NCBI GenBank assembly: GCA_021404565.1
Contig: JAAWWF010000018.1
Location: 46,183 to 110,182 of the forward strand
DNA from: Roseivirga sp.
GTDB taxonomy: Bacteria > Bacteroidota > Bacteroidia > Cytophagales > Cyclobacteriaceae
DNA length: 64,000 bases
Direction: 5' to 3'
The notes beneath the pieces were generated by a model that had not been told where the DNA came from, did not search any database, and was given only the letters and a program-made list of their open reading frames with translations. How positions within the stretch are numbered: the stretch's first letter is position 1; each line of letters begins with the position of its first letter. Shown here piece by piece: positions 42,767 to 51,093 of this stretch. The position numbers were made by a program, and so were the translations under genes.

Positions 42767-43900
42767 TTATTTATTGAGTTCTTCGCTCACAATTGCTCCA
42801 AGGTTGGGCAGCTGTCTTAATATTGACATTTTGGACCGGTCAGAGGTATTAATCTGGTAGCAGATTGAGAATTTGTCTTTCTTGTAATAGCGCATGTTCG
42901 TGACATAGCCGGGCATAAAGCCACTGTGGCCGTAAACCGTCCCTTGAGGAGTATTCTCAATATGCACACCCAACCCCCACTCTCCACCGAGTCGGCCGGC
43001 ATCTACGCCTTTGAAGTATTCTTCGAGCAAAGCAGGATCAAACATTTCTCCCTCATAAATTTTCTTACCCAGCAGCGCCAGGTCATGCGTGGTGATTACC
43101 AGGCCGCCTCCTGCCCATTCGAACTGCAGGTTATAACGGCTTTTTCCCTTTTCGTCCAGGGCATTGCCGGGGAAGAAAGGGTCATTTTCAGCATTATAGC
43201 CCTGGGCCAGATTCTTGTATTTACGTTTGTTCTGAGGCACTACCGCCTTTAGTCCTGCCTTGTCCAAAACCCGTTTCTGCACCTCTTCATAAAGACCATT
43301 GCCGGTTACTTTCTCTATGAGCATGCAGAGCACAATGTAATTGGTATCTGAATAAGCAAAGTCAGCACCGGCCGCAAAGAGCGGATCATTGTCGAGAACA
43401 TAAGCCAGTAATTCTTCCGGCTTCCATACTTTATCCACATCTTTCAATACCTCTGCCTGAAACTGCTCACTGAACACATAGCGGGGTATTCCGGTCTGGT
43501 GTCTCATGAGATTCCTCACCGTCAGCTCTTTGGCATTTGGCATGCGTCCGAACCATTCATAATCTGACATCTGAGCAAAAATCGGCTCATCCAGCTTCAG
43601 CTTACCTTCTTCTATAAGCTGCATGGCCACTACTGAGTAAAACACCTTGCCGGTACTTCCTCCCAGCATTTTGGTTTTCGGACTCATCTTTACCTTCTTC
43701 TCTACATTAGCCCAACCCTTTACGAGAGTGCGTTCGTCTCCATTTGGCAAAACCACAGATACTGAAACACCGGGGGCATCGCCTGCCTCAAAGAATTCAT
43801 CCAGCTTTTTCTGTACAGAAGCCATCACAGCATCTGTATCCTGCGCCAGTGACCAGGTACAGATAACCAGACAAAGGGAGGTAATAAGTAGCTTTTTCAT
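42767..43900 (-). CDS. Secreted serine hydrolase (class C beta-lactamase family)
   Basis: A 377-aa protein with a signal peptide (1-20, ending TWSLAQ). The three beta-lactamase/PBP motifs are present: Ser82-x-x-Lys85 (GSTGK), Tyr183-Ser-Asp185 (AYSDTNY), and His325-Ser-Gly (YGHSGFMPGY). The family includes DD-peptidases, esterases and lipases; a true lactamase is less likely because the third motif is HSG rather than KTG, as in the esterase-like members. It should act in the periplasm. It is followed 36 bp downstream by the HDAC-like gene. Confidence 0.85.
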   Translation of the reverse strand: MKKLLITSLCLVICTWSLAQDTDAVMASVQKKLDEFFEAGDAPGVSVSVVLPNGDERTLVKGWANVEKKVKMSPKTKMLGGSTGKVFYSVVAMQLIEEGKLKLDEPIFAQMSDYEWFGRMPNAKELTVRNLMRHQTGIPRYVFSEQFQAEVLKDVDKVWKPEELLAYVLDNDPLFAAGADFAYSDTNYIVLCMLIEKVTGNGLYEEVQKRVLDKAGLKAVVPQNKRKYKNLAQGYNAENDPFFPGNALDEKGKSRYNLQFEWAGGGLVITTHDLALLGKKIYEGEMFDPALLEEYFKGVDAGRLGGEWGLGVHIENTPQGTVYGHSGFMPGYVTNMRYYKKDKFSICYQINTSDRSKMSILRQLPNLGAIVSEELNK

Positions 43901-43920
43901 AATTCAGAACTTTGTACAAA

Positions 43921-43944
43921 TAAAAAAAGCCCTTGTCAGGGCTT
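43921..43944 (-). terminator. Intrinsic terminator
   Basis: AAGCCC-TTGTCA-GGGCTT pairs over 6 bp, and on the minus strand the hairpin runs into seven T residues. It lies 20 bp past the stop of the acidic protein gene (43964) and before the serine-hydrolase gene. Confidence 0.85.
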
Positions 43945-43963
43945 CCTTGTTGGTCTTTGCTAT

Positions 43964-44521
43964 TTACTCGTCTTCGTCATCTTCGGTCTGGAAGCTATAC
44001 AGCCTAGCATCAAGGTCCAGATTGTCTTCATTGAAGTCTAACACAAATTTGGACATTACTTCTCCGGTAACTTTGTCGATGTTAAGACCAATGTCTAAAC
44101 CAATACCAAAGTCCTGGTTAGCGTCCATGTCCACATGCTCATGCACTTTCACCGCCTCTTCATCTTCCAGCTCCTCCATTACTTCAGCCATAAAAAGGCC
44201 AATCTCTTCCTCCAGATCACCCAGGGGTTCAAAATCTCCATTCTCATCCTCCTGATAGGCGATTTGATGATACTCCGGAAAGCGCTGGGCAGCCCTGTGT
44301 TCGGCCAGCTCGTAAATTTCACTGCTATGATGCAGCCTGAGCGTATACAGGGCAGCATCATAAACTACTTCCTTACCTTCGTACATTCCGATGAAATGGA
44401 AGTTCATAAATTCATCCGAATTGTCCTCTGAATCAATCACCACAAAAGAGGTGTTTGCAGCGGCCATTTGCTCTTTTAGTTTTTGGATTTCCACCGGGTC
44501 AAATCCCTTATTATTATTCAT
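43964..44521 (-). CDS. Acidic conserved hypothetical protein
   Basis: A 185-aa, very acidic protein with no signal peptide or membrane helix, ending FQTEDDEDE. It appears to have a beta-rich core (FMNFHFIGMYEGKEVVYDAALYTLRLHHSSEIYELAEHRA) and a helix of Glu residues (about 108-125). I do not recognise the family; its compact, charged character suits a cytoplasmic protein. A strong terminator lies after it, and about 80 bp separate it from the thioesterase gene upstream. I infer an independent unit. Confidence 0.7.
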   Translation of the reverse strand: MNNNKGFDPVEIQKLKEQMAAANTSFVVIDSEDNSDEFMNFHFIGMYEGKEVVYDAALYTLRLHHSSEIYELAEHRAAQRFPEYHQIAYQEDENGDFEPLGDLEEEIGLFMAEVMEELEDEEAVKVHEHVDMDANQDFGIGLDIGLNIDKVTGEVMSKFVLDFNEDNLDLDARLYSFQTEDDEDE

Positions 44522-44600
44522 ATTGGTACTTTTATAAAAAATTCGAGATATCTAATTCCCCAGTGTCAGATGTTTTAAGATAAGCCATAGTCTGCACTTT

Positions 44601-45122
44601 TCAAACCAGAGTACGTACTTCATTCTTTACCTGCGTAACACGCTCTTCGAAGTGATTGGGGTGGTAATCAACATTCGGGAATTGGATGGCTTTCAGGTAA
44701 TTCAGTACTTCTTCTGAATGGTCAACTGACCGGCTGTTGTTAAGTCCGACATACTTCAGGGTGGTCCACATCAGTGTTTTGAGATGTGTTTTATGATCGT
44801 TGAGCATACAATACTCCACGACCATTGTATTCTTGTCAAACCATACAATGCGGGTAACAATTTTCACCCACTCGCCCATATTCGCTGGCTTGAGATAGGC
44901 AATATGATGATTGTAAACCACCCATACTGCTTCAAATGACTTCATAAAGTCCAGGAACTCTACTCCGTAAAGCTTAGGCACCTGGTCTTCACGTGCATTG
45001 AAAAAATAGTCGAAATACTTCGCGTTGTTCAGGTGTCTCAAAGGGTCGCAATCCTGAAAACGTATAATTACCCTGGACTCCGTCTCCTTAGGGTAATCGC
45101 GCATGGGGTCTACTACAAACAT
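44601..45122 (-). CDS. Hotdog-fold acyl-CoA thioesterase
   Basis: A 173-aa protein of the 4-hydroxybenzoyl-CoA thioesterase group. The sequence VIIRFQDCDPLRHLNNAKYFDYFFNARE contains the family's active-site Asp region (D-x-D or Q-D-C-D, then H-x-N-N). The following strands, VYNHHIAYLKPANMGEWVKIVTRIVWF and LMWTTLKYVGL, complete the hotdog. It hydrolyses acyl-CoA in the cytoplasm; the acyl group is unknown. Its start overlaps the DinB stop by one base (TGATG), so the two genes are translationally coupled. Confidence 0.82.
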   Translation of the reverse strand: MFVVDPMRDYPKETESRVIIRFQDCDPLRHLNNAKYFDYFFNAREDQVPKLYGVEFLDFMKSFEAVWVVYNHHIAYLKPANMGEWVKIVTRIVWFDKNTMVVEYCMLNDHKTHLKTLMWTTLKYVGLNNSRSVDHSEEVLNYLKAIQFPNVDYHPNHFEERVTQVKNEVRTLV

Positions 45123-45631
45123 CAGAGGTATCTTTCTTTGATTACTTCAGTATGATGCGCAAGATGACCGGCAATGATGGACAAAAGTCCGCGAACCGTC
45201 ACAGGGCTACCACTGGCATTTCCCTCATTTCCCAGGACTTCGGTCGAAAGTGAATAAGCAAGGGCCATAGTAGCTGAGCGAATGGCTTCAAACTCACTGA
45301 CCAGGCTTTCATAGCTCCGTTCATCGGTTCTGGCTTCTGCCATATACACATCCTGATCCATACCAGGTAACGCAGTCTTTTCTCCCCTGGCAATACACAG
45401 GGCCCGGTAAGAGAAAATACGCTCCGTATCGCAGCAATGATGCAAAACCTCAGATAAAGTCCACTTATCCGGTCCATAGCGATAGTCAGCCTTATCCGCA
45501 ATAGATCTCAGCCAGGCAGGTATTTCATCAGCCTGCTGCTGCAAAAATGCCAAAACATCACCCTCTGACACCTTAGATACATAGGTACCGTAAAAGGGAT
45601 TGAACTCTCCGTCTTTTGCTTTTTCTATCAT
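45122..45631 (-). CDS. DinB-family protein
   Basis: A 169-aa four-helix-bundle protein of the DinB/YfiT family. Two helices carry the putative metal ligands: WTLSEVLHHCCDTERIFSYR (His-His) and the late IIAGHLAHHTEVIKERYL (His). Some family members are thiol transferases using bacillithiol or mycothiol, others are uncharacterised, so the activity is open. It is the first gene of a coupled pair with the thioesterase (TGATG junction). Cytoplasmic. Confidence 0.85.
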   Translation of the reverse strand: MIEKAKDGEFNPFYGTYVSKVSEGDVLAFLQQQADEIPAWLRSIADKADYRYGPDKWTLSEVLHHCCDTERIFSYRALCIARGEKTALPGMDQDVYMAEARTDERSYESLVSEFEAIRSATMALAYSLSTEVLGNEGNASGSPVTVRGLLSIIAGHLAHHTEVIKERYL

Positions 45632-45713
45632 GGCCGAATTTATTCAAAATAATACAAAACACTAAGCCTATCATTTTTAATTGAGTACAGCTTTTTGACA
45701 GTCGATTCAATGG

Positions 45714-45798
45714 AAGGCGTTCTTTTCTTCTCTCTGTTCAAATATCACATCTCAATCAGCGATCAGGTTACCAATAAATTATTCGAGAAGAACGCCTT
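45714..45798. repeat. 11-bp inverted repeat in an intergenic region
   Basis: AAGGCGTTCTT (45714-45724) and AAGAACGCCTT (45788-45798) are exact inverted repeats, 63 bp apart. The left arm is followed by a pyrimidine-rich run. No gene lies between; the pair could be a fossil mobile-element end or a long hairpin. Confidence 0.4.
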
Positions 45799-45833
45799 GC
45801 CTAACAAACCGGGGACTCCTTCCCTATCCCATA

Positions 45834-46346
45834 TCAATCATCAATCCAGCTGGCATACATAATGTAATGGCCGGGAGTACGATCTACCATTTCTTTAAGC
45901 TGTGCACCCACAGGCTTTATTTTCTTTGCGGGCGTTCCTGCATATAGCATACCTGCTTCTACCACCGTATTGGCAAGCACTACGGCTCCTGCAGCTACTA
46001 CGGCCCCTTCCTTGATCACGGCATTATCCATCACAATGGCTCCCATACCTATCAACACGCTATCTTCTATTGTGCAACCATGAATGATGGCGTTATGACC
46101 GATAGAGACGTTCTTGCCCAAAACCGTTTTCGAAAGCCCAAGGGTACCATGCACCACAGCACCATCCTGAATATTCGTATTATCTCCCACCACGATAGAG
46201 CAGACATCTCCACGGATCACGCCATTGTACCATACACTGCAGTTGGCCCCAAAAGTCACATCACCTATGACAGTGGCATTTTCTGCGATAAAATTATCAT
46301 CCCCAAAAACCGGTTTTTTGCCCTTTACACCCTTAATTATTGCCAT
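45834..46346 (-). CDS. Gamma-class carbonic anhydrase family protein
   Basis: A 170-aa left-handed beta-helix protein of the hexapeptide (gamma carbonic anhydrase) family. The hexad pattern is visible from ENATVIGDV to EAGMLYAGTPAKKIK, followed by a C-terminal helix. The three metal ligands are His66 (VVHG), His84 and His89 (IGHNAIIHGC), in family spacing, so a trimer with interface Zn or Fe is expected. Many bacterial members of this YrdA-like group are not efficient anhydrases; activity is therefore uncertain. It stands alone, convergent with nothing and divergent from the YceI gene. Confidence 0.9.
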   Translation of the reverse strand: MAIIKGVKGKKPVFGDDNFIAENATVIGDVTFGANCSVWYNGVIRGDVCSIVVGDNTNIQDGAVVHGTLGLSKTVLGKNVSIGHNAIIHGCTIEDSVLIGMGAIVMDNAVIKEGAVVAAGAVVLANTVVEAGMLYAGTPAKKIKPVGAQLKEMVDRTPGHYIMYASWIDD

Positions 46347-46481
46347 AATTTAAAATTATATGTACATACATGAAACTTTTATTTCCCATACTGAGTTTAG
46401 CTCTTAATCCCGAACAATTCAGTAGCCGTCTAGTTACAACATTGTTCTTTAAACAAGCAACTAATATTCAATAAGACTAAG

Positions 46482-47219
46482 ATGAAAATATTAAAATCGA
46501 CTTTATCAATGATCGCACTGGCAACTCTCGTATTTGCCTGTGGACCTAAGGGGTCAACCGTAGAAACTTCAGAGGCCAAGAAGGTTGCTTCTGCCGAAAG
46601 CGCCACTGCGCTGACATTGAATACTGAGTCCAGCAAGCTCACGTGGATTGGCTCGAAGCCAGGTGGCCAGCACAATGGGACAATCGATATCACAGCAGGC
46701 GAAATCAGTGTAAAAGGAAGTGAGATAGTAGCCGGTAAATTTACCATCAACATCAAATCGTTGAAGAATCTGGATATGGCTGGTTCTGAAAGCGCAGGAA
46801 AGCTGGAAGGCCACCTTATGTCGGATCAGTTTTTTGATCAGGCAAACTTTGCTGAAGCTACCTTTGAAGTTACTGGTATTGCGACTTTCAATGCTGCCAA
46901 CCTGGAAGCAGATAAAGATGAATATCAAACTGACTTTGCCCCAGCCAAGCTCAGTGAAATTCTGGTAGACAACCCTACTCACTTTATTTCAGGTAACCTG
47001 ACCATGAGAGGTACTACGAAAAACATCACTTTCCCAGCTTCTGTAAATCTGGATGGAGGCACAGTGAAAGCTGTCGCCAAATTCAACATCGACAGAACGG
47101 ACTGGGGTCTGATGTATGGTGACGAGGCCACTGCTGTGGACAAAGCCAAAGACAAATTTTTGTACAATACAGTACAGGTAGGATTTGAGATTGAAGCGGG
47201 CACCGCTGCTTCGCTTTAA
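46482..47219 (+). CDS. YceI-family lipoprotein
   Basis: A 245-aa lipoprotein: MKILKSTLSMIALATLVFAC (lipobox VFAC, Cys20). A low-complexity linker (about 25-45) precedes the YceI lipocalin-like barrel (about 46-240), seen in LTWIGSKPGGQHNGTI, VAGKFTINIKSL and HLMSDQFFDQANFAEATFEVT. YceI proteins bind isoprenoid or other lipids in the periplasm; the ligand here is unknown. A terminator follows directly after the stop, so it is monocistronic. Confidence 0.9.
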   Translation: MKILKSTLSMIALATLVFACGPKGSTVETSEAKKVASAESATALTLNTESSKLTWIGSKPGGQHNGTIDITAGEISVKGSEIVAGKFTINIKSLKNLDMAGSESAGKLEGHLMSDQFFDQANFAEATFEVTGIATFNAANLEADKDEYQTDFAPAKLSEILVDNPTHFISGNLTMRGTTKNITFPASVNLDGGTVKAVAKFNIDRTDWGLMYGDEATAVDKAKDKFLYNTVQVGFEIEAGTAASL

Positions 47220-47236
47220 GACTCATTAAAAACATT

Positions 47237-47262
47237 GAAAAGGAGCTTCGGTTCCTTTTTTT
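47237..47262 (+). terminator. Intrinsic terminator of the YceI gene
   Basis: AAAAGGAGC-TTCG-GTTCCTTTT with a stable TTCG loop is followed by T residues. It begins 18 bp past the YceI stop and lies between that gene and the pabB promoter. Confidence 0.85.
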
Positions 47263-47280
47263 ATGCCTCAATGTTTCAAT

Positions 47281-47288
47281 TACCTTTG
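47281..47288 (+). promoter_or_regulatory. -7 element (TACCTTTG) of pabB
   Basis: A perfect TAnnTTTG match. Transcription would begin near 47295, so the pabB start must be the ATG at 47304 and not the ATG at 47271. Confidence 0.5.
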
Positions 47289-47303
47289 TGCCTTCATCAG
47301 GCA

Positions 47304-48593
47304 ATGCTCAGACAGCAAACGGAACATACGCTAGTTACCAAACAGCTCTTTATAGAGCAAGCGTTGCAATGGGCAGATCAGTTTTCTCATGTGGCCTACT
47401 ATCATCACAATGACATCCCCTACCCCCACAAAGGTTTTCAGGAAATAATCGCCATTGGCTGCGAGCAGGAGCTAAATCCGCTGCCTGGCGACCGTTTTGA
47501 ATCTCTTAGAGCTTTCCATCAAAACGACTGGCTTTTTGGCTATCTCGGTTATGATCTTAAAAATGATACTGAGGCAATTGAAAGCAATAACCCTGACCTG
47601 TTGGACTTTCCGGAAATGGCCTTTTTCAAAGCCAGACACATCCTTTTTTTTGATGGCAATAAAGTCACCATTGACTCTGATGATGAGACTGTTTTCGAAA
47701 AAATCATCAGTACACCACTAAGTCATCAGGAAAGTAGCTTTAGCCCTGTAAAGGCCAGTATGACTCGTGATACTTATCTGGATATTACGCAAAAGCTGCG
47801 AATGCATATTGAAGAAGGTGACTGCTATGAGATCAACTTCTGTCAGGAATTTCATGGCGACATTATTGAGGCTCATCCGGCTACCCTATTTCTCGAACTA
47901 TCCCGCATTTCGCCCAAGCCCTTTGCTAGCTTTCAAAAGTGGAACAGTCAGTATATTCTGTCTGCTTCACCTGAGCGATTTATGAAGAAAACGGGTACGG
48001 AGCTTATTTCGCAACCGATTAAAGGCACCCGTCCCAGGGGCTCGTCAGCAGCAGAAGATAAACGGCTTGCACATGAGCTGCGCCATGACGAAAAAGAACT
48101 TGCCGAAAACATGATGATCGTGGATTTGGTACGAAACGACCTGGCCAGGAGCTCTCAACCAGGTTCTGTTAAGGTCGAAGAGCTTTTCGGCATATATCAA
48201 TTTGAGCAGGTGTTTCAGATGATTTCTACGGTTCGTTCTGAACTGAGAAGCGATCACCACTTCATTGATGCTATCAAAAATGCCTTTCCGATGGGCAGCA
48301 TGACTGGCGCCCCCAAAGTGAAGGTGATGGAACTGATAGAGCAATATGAAAACACCAAACGCGGTGCTTTCTCAGGCGCGGCAGGTTATATAAGCCCTGA
48401 CGGAGACTTTGATTTTAATGTTATGATCCGCAGTCTGTTCCTGGATTTACAAAAGCGACTTTATTCTTTCCAGGTGGGCAGTGCTATTACTTATGATGCT
48501 ATTCCGGAAAATGAATATGATGAGTGTTTGGTAAAAGCGAAGGCTATTATGCAGTTGTTGTCAGCCTCTGATCAATGTACATTATTATTGTAA
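47304..48593 (+). CDS. pabB: Aminodeoxychorismate synthase component I
   Basis: About 429 aa from the ATG at 47304, chosen because a promoter -7 element lies at 47281-47288 and an upstream ATG falls outside it. The chorismate-binding domain is typical: AFFKARHILFFDG in the N-half, EEGDCYEINFCQEF, the SPERF motif, QPIKGTRPRG, ELAENMMIVDLVRNDL, and MGSMTGAPKVKVMELIE and GAFSGAAGYISPDGDFDFNVMIR at the end. It converts chorismate to 4-amino-4-deoxychorismate for folate. The sequence run favours PabB over TrpE. The zinc-ribbon gene begins 9 bp later and is probably in the same transcript. Confidence 0.88.
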   Translation: MLRQQTEHTLVTKQLFIEQALQWADQFSHVAYYHHNDIPYPHKGFQEIIAIGCEQELNPLPGDRFESLRAFHQNDWLFGYLGYDLKNDTEAIESNNPDLLDFPEMAFFKARHILFFDGNKVTIDSDDETVFEKIISTPLSHQESSFSPVKASMTRDTYLDITQKLRMHIEEGDCYEINFCQEFHGDIIEAHPATLFLELSRISPKPFASFQKWNSQYILSASPERFMKKTGTELISQPIKGTRPRGSSAAEDKRLAHELRHDEKELAENMMIVDLVRNDLARSSQPGSVKVEELFGIYQFEQVFQMISTVRSELRSDHHFIDAIKNAFPMGSMTGAPKVKVMELIEQYENTKRGAFSGAAGYISPDGDFDFNVMIRSLFLDLQKRLYSFQVGSAITYDAIPENEYDECLVKAKAIMQLLSASDQCTLLL

Positions 48594-48602
48594 GCTATTG
48601 AG

Positions 48603-49544
48603 GTGAATAAAGGTTCGAAAAAGGACATTGCGAAAAAAGTCAATTCAGTGGATGAACTGGACTATTTCGAGTTTCTCGAAAACGCAGAAGCCTCGGCTGA
48701 CGAAATCGTGCTGCAAACCGTCAAATGCAACAATTGTAATGCCTCCACAACCGTAGATACTTCTTCTACCAACAATGCCTGCCCCTATTGCGGAGATAAG
48801 TTGGTCATTGGTAACCTAAAACCAGAATCTGTTATTAAACCCTGGGGTCTTATTCCCTTCAGACTGGACAAAACTGAGGCAATAGCATCGTATAAGAAAT
48901 GGATTAGAAAACGCTGGTTTACTCCCTCTCTTTTTTCTGAGGTGAAGAATTTTCAAGGCGTCTACATTCCATATTGGACTTTCGATACCTCTGCTAACAT
49001 TCAGTTTATCGGAGAAAGGGGAGACGAATACAGCGATGGAGAGCGGGTATACATGTTATGGACCGATGTGATCGATGAAGTACAATGGTACTTTGATGAT
49101 GTGCTAATCTGTGCCTCTGATGCCGTCAACGAAAGTGCAATCAACGAACTGCGTCCCTGGGGAACCGAGAGCCTTGTTCCCTTTGAAGATGAATACCTGA
49201 AAGGTCATATTTCTCAGAAATATGAAATTGATCTCAAAATGGGTTTTCACAAAGCCCAGGACAAAATAACAGATGGAATAGAAGCCTTGTTGAGAGGACA
49301 TATTGGTGGAGATGATCAAAAAATATTGAAAGCCCGGACTTCCTACACTGATATCACTTTTAAACATATACTGCTCCCCGTCTATATCATAGCTCACGAT
49401 TTTAAAGGCAAGCCCTACCAAATCATCATTAATGGCAAAACCGGCAAGGTGGAGGGCAAAGTACCCAAGAGCCTGGCTAAAATAGGGGTTGTTTTGGCCT
49501 CGGTCCTGACACTGGTCAGTCTGAGTCTTTGGTTTCTTATTTGA
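48603..49544 (+). CDS. Zinc-ribbon membrane protein, uncharacterised
   Basis: A 313-aa protein with a GTG start. After an acidic stretch a zinc ribbon is formed by C42-x2-C45 and C60-x2-C63 (KCNNCNAS, CPYCG). The middle part is a conserved cytoplasmic domain (WGLIPFRLDKTEAIASYKKWI, VYIPYWTFDTSANIQF, LPVYIIAHDFKGKPYQIIINGKTGKVEG), and the C-terminus has one membrane helix (about 290-312). Similar proteins are often mislabelled as helicase or primosome homologues because of the ribbon; I see no helicase motifs. The C-terminal helix would tether the protein with its zinc ribbon in the cytoplasm. Function unknown. It follows pabB closely. Confidence 0.75.
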   Translation: MNKGSKKDIAKKVNSVDELDYFEFLENAEASADEIVLQTVKCNNCNASTTVDTSSTNNACPYCGDKLVIGNLKPESVIKPWGLIPFRLDKTEAIASYKKWIRKRWFTPSLFSEVKNFQGVYIPYWTFDTSANIQFIGERGDEYSDGERVYMLWTDVIDEVQWYFDDVLICASDAVNESAINELRPWGTESLVPFEDEYLKGHISQKYEIDLKMGFHKAQDKITDGIEALLRGHIGGDDQKILKARTSYTDITFKHILLPVYIIAHDFKGKPYQIIINGKTGKVEGKVPKSLAKIGVVLASVLTLVSLSLWFLI

Positions 49545-49755
49545 GACTCTCCAGATCTCTTCCGCTTGCAAGCCTGACATCTAAGCATCTGCGGTTGCCG
49601 ACTTATGTTTCGACCTACAAACTCAAGGAGAAGCTACATCGCCTGTGCACATCTGGTTGACCGAAGGTTGCTATCAAGCCATTCGGAGGTCCGGTCTGGC
49701 TTTAAATCAGGACCTGATCTTCATTGACCAGCGAAATCTTCCTATATTTTACATT

Positions 49756-50325
49756 ATGAAAAAACTAATGCTGCTCCTCTTGCTGACCGTACAGGTACAG
49801 GGTTTACAAGCTCAACTCCCTGACCACCTCGCGGACAAAATGACCTACCCCGTTTTTGAGTTTAGCCCCTGGGTGGGTGTCGTCAAGTCAAAAGCCAAGG
49901 CTTTAAAATATGACCGGGACCTGGAGTATAAAGTGGTGATTGATGTAACCGATGCCGTGAAAGATTCTACGCGTATCATCAGGCCCCTGCTGGAGGCAGC
50001 ACGTACCTACAACCTCAATATTGCCAATGGTGTGCCCAAAAGAAAAATGAATATGGCTGTGGTGGTTCATGGAGGAGCGATCAATGCCGTGTTGAACGAA
50101 GAAGCCTACCTGGCAAAGTACGGGGTACCCAACCCTAACATTGAGGCCATCAGAGCTTTGAAGAAAGAGGGTGTGGACATATATGTTTGTGCCCAGATTT
50201 TGTCTTTTCGACAAGTACCGGAAGACGATGTCTTTAAAAGTGTAGACCTGGCCATTTCGGCACGCACAGCGCTTATTACCCTTGACCAGAAAGGCTATAG
50301 TTATATCAACGTGAATCAGGATTGA
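49756..50325 (+). CDS. Secreted DsrE-family protein
   Basis: A 189-aa protein with a signal peptide (residues 1-19, ending GLQAQ), which I start at MKKLMLLLLLTVQV. The DsrE/DsrF-like alpha/beta fold appears in YKVVIDVTDAV, MNMAVVVHGGAI, AIRALKKEGVDIYVCAQIL and the C-terminal TALITLDQKGYSYINV. The single Cys in IYVCAQ sits where sulphur-carrying Cys residues occur in this family. Exported DsrE proteins of this type are common in Bacteroidota, with unknown role in sulphur transfer. The next gene begins 12 bp later, likely co-transcribed. Confidence 0.82.
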   Translation: MKKLMLLLLLTVQVQGLQAQLPDHLADKMTYPVFEFSPWVGVVKSKAKALKYDRDLEYKVVIDVTDAVKDSTRIIRPLLEAARTYNLNIANGVPKRKMNMAVVVHGGAINAVLNEEAYLAKYGVPNPNIEAIRALKKEGVDIYVCAQILSFRQVPEDDVFKSVDLAISARTALITLDQKGYSYINVNQD

Positions 50326-50337
50326 ATTTAAAGCCTC

Positions 50338-51012
50338 ATGAAAGACCTTCAGGAACTCGCCTCTGACATTTACGGTGTCCTACTCCTGGCCAGTATGGGC
50401 GGCAAAGATGAAGACCTGGCACAAGCTGTGAGAGAGGCCGGAGCTAAGGAAGAACATGTCGATTTGATCCTGAAATCAGCCAGGAAGATTATTGAAGAGC
50501 GAAACAATCATGAGCAGGAGCTAAATGAAATTCTCACCCGCGATTATTCTTCTGAAGATGAGGCAGAAAAGAAAGCGGTTGAATACTTAGCAGCTCAGGG
50601 AGTCAATGAGCAATTGATCAACCATATACTGATCTACAACACCTTTGTAATTGTAAAAGCCGGTACCGAAGAGTTGGTTGCCGTAGCCGAAGAAGAAGGC
50701 TACTCAGAGCGGCAGATAAAAAAGATAATGAGAAAGGAAATGGGGCTGGACAGACAATTGGCAGACCGCATATACGATGCCGCTACCCTTTCCTATAATG
50801 AAACGACAAAAGAGCCACCGGCTATACCTCCTCAAAAGCCTGTCATCGAGCCCCAGAAGCCAGCACGAGGCTTATTATTAAGTGGCATTATCTGTCTTAT
50901 CATTGCTTACCTGAGTTATCAATCGCCATCAGCCCCGGACTATATAAGCTATACAGCGCTTATTCTTGCTCTTGTTTTTCTTAGGATTGGTATGAAGAGA
51001 TTTATGGACTAA
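50338..51012 (+). CDS. Uncharacterised protein with C-terminal membrane helices
   Basis: A 224-aa protein. The first 150 residues are helical with repeated acidic patterns (VREAGAKEEHVDLILKSARKI, AEKKAVEYLAAQGVNEQLINHIL, EEEGYSERQIKKIM), followed by a Pro-rich linker and two membrane helices (about 175-193 and 200-218), ending KRFMD. I know no family for it. A decayed copy of its beginning and end lies at 61249-61349, so this sequence once existed in at least two copies. It follows the DsrE gene by 12 bp and ends before an 18-bp hairpin. Confidence 0.7.
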   Translation: MKDLQELASDIYGVLLLASMGGKDEDLAQAVREAGAKEEHVDLILKSARKIIEERNNHEQELNEILTRDYSSEDEAEKKAVEYLAAQGVNEQLINHILIYNTFVIVKAGTEELVAVAEEEGYSERQIKKIMRKEMGLDRQLADRIYDAATLSYNETTKEPPAIPPQKPVIEPQKPARGLLLSGIICLIIAYLSYQSPSAPDYISYTALILALVFLRIGMKRFMD

Positions 51013-51024
51013 AACATCATGGGG

Positions 51025-51066
51025 CTGGTAGTTAGTCCTGATACAAAGATCAGGACCAATTACCAG
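51025..51066. terminator. 18-bp stem-loop between convergent genes
   Basis: CTGGTAGTTAGTCCTGAT and ATCAGGACCAATTACCAG pair around a 6-nt loop (ACAAAG), with only two positions that need G-U pairing. It lies 12 bp after the stop of the gene at 50338 and 27 bp from the AraC stop. No T-run is present; a bidirectional end of transcription is probable. Confidence 0.6.
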
Positions 51067-51093
51067 TACACATAGCAGTCACAATCTCTCTAC

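Noticed and set aside
43647..44255. A 202-codon serine-rich plus-strand frame
   Set aside because: It spans the serine-hydrolase and acidic-protein genes in antisense; its Ser-rich composition is what the reverse complement of acidic coding sequence gives.
47271..47303. An ATG at 47271 as start of pabB
   Set aside because: A perfect -7 element at 47281-47288 lies downstream of it, so the ATG at 47304 is the better start.
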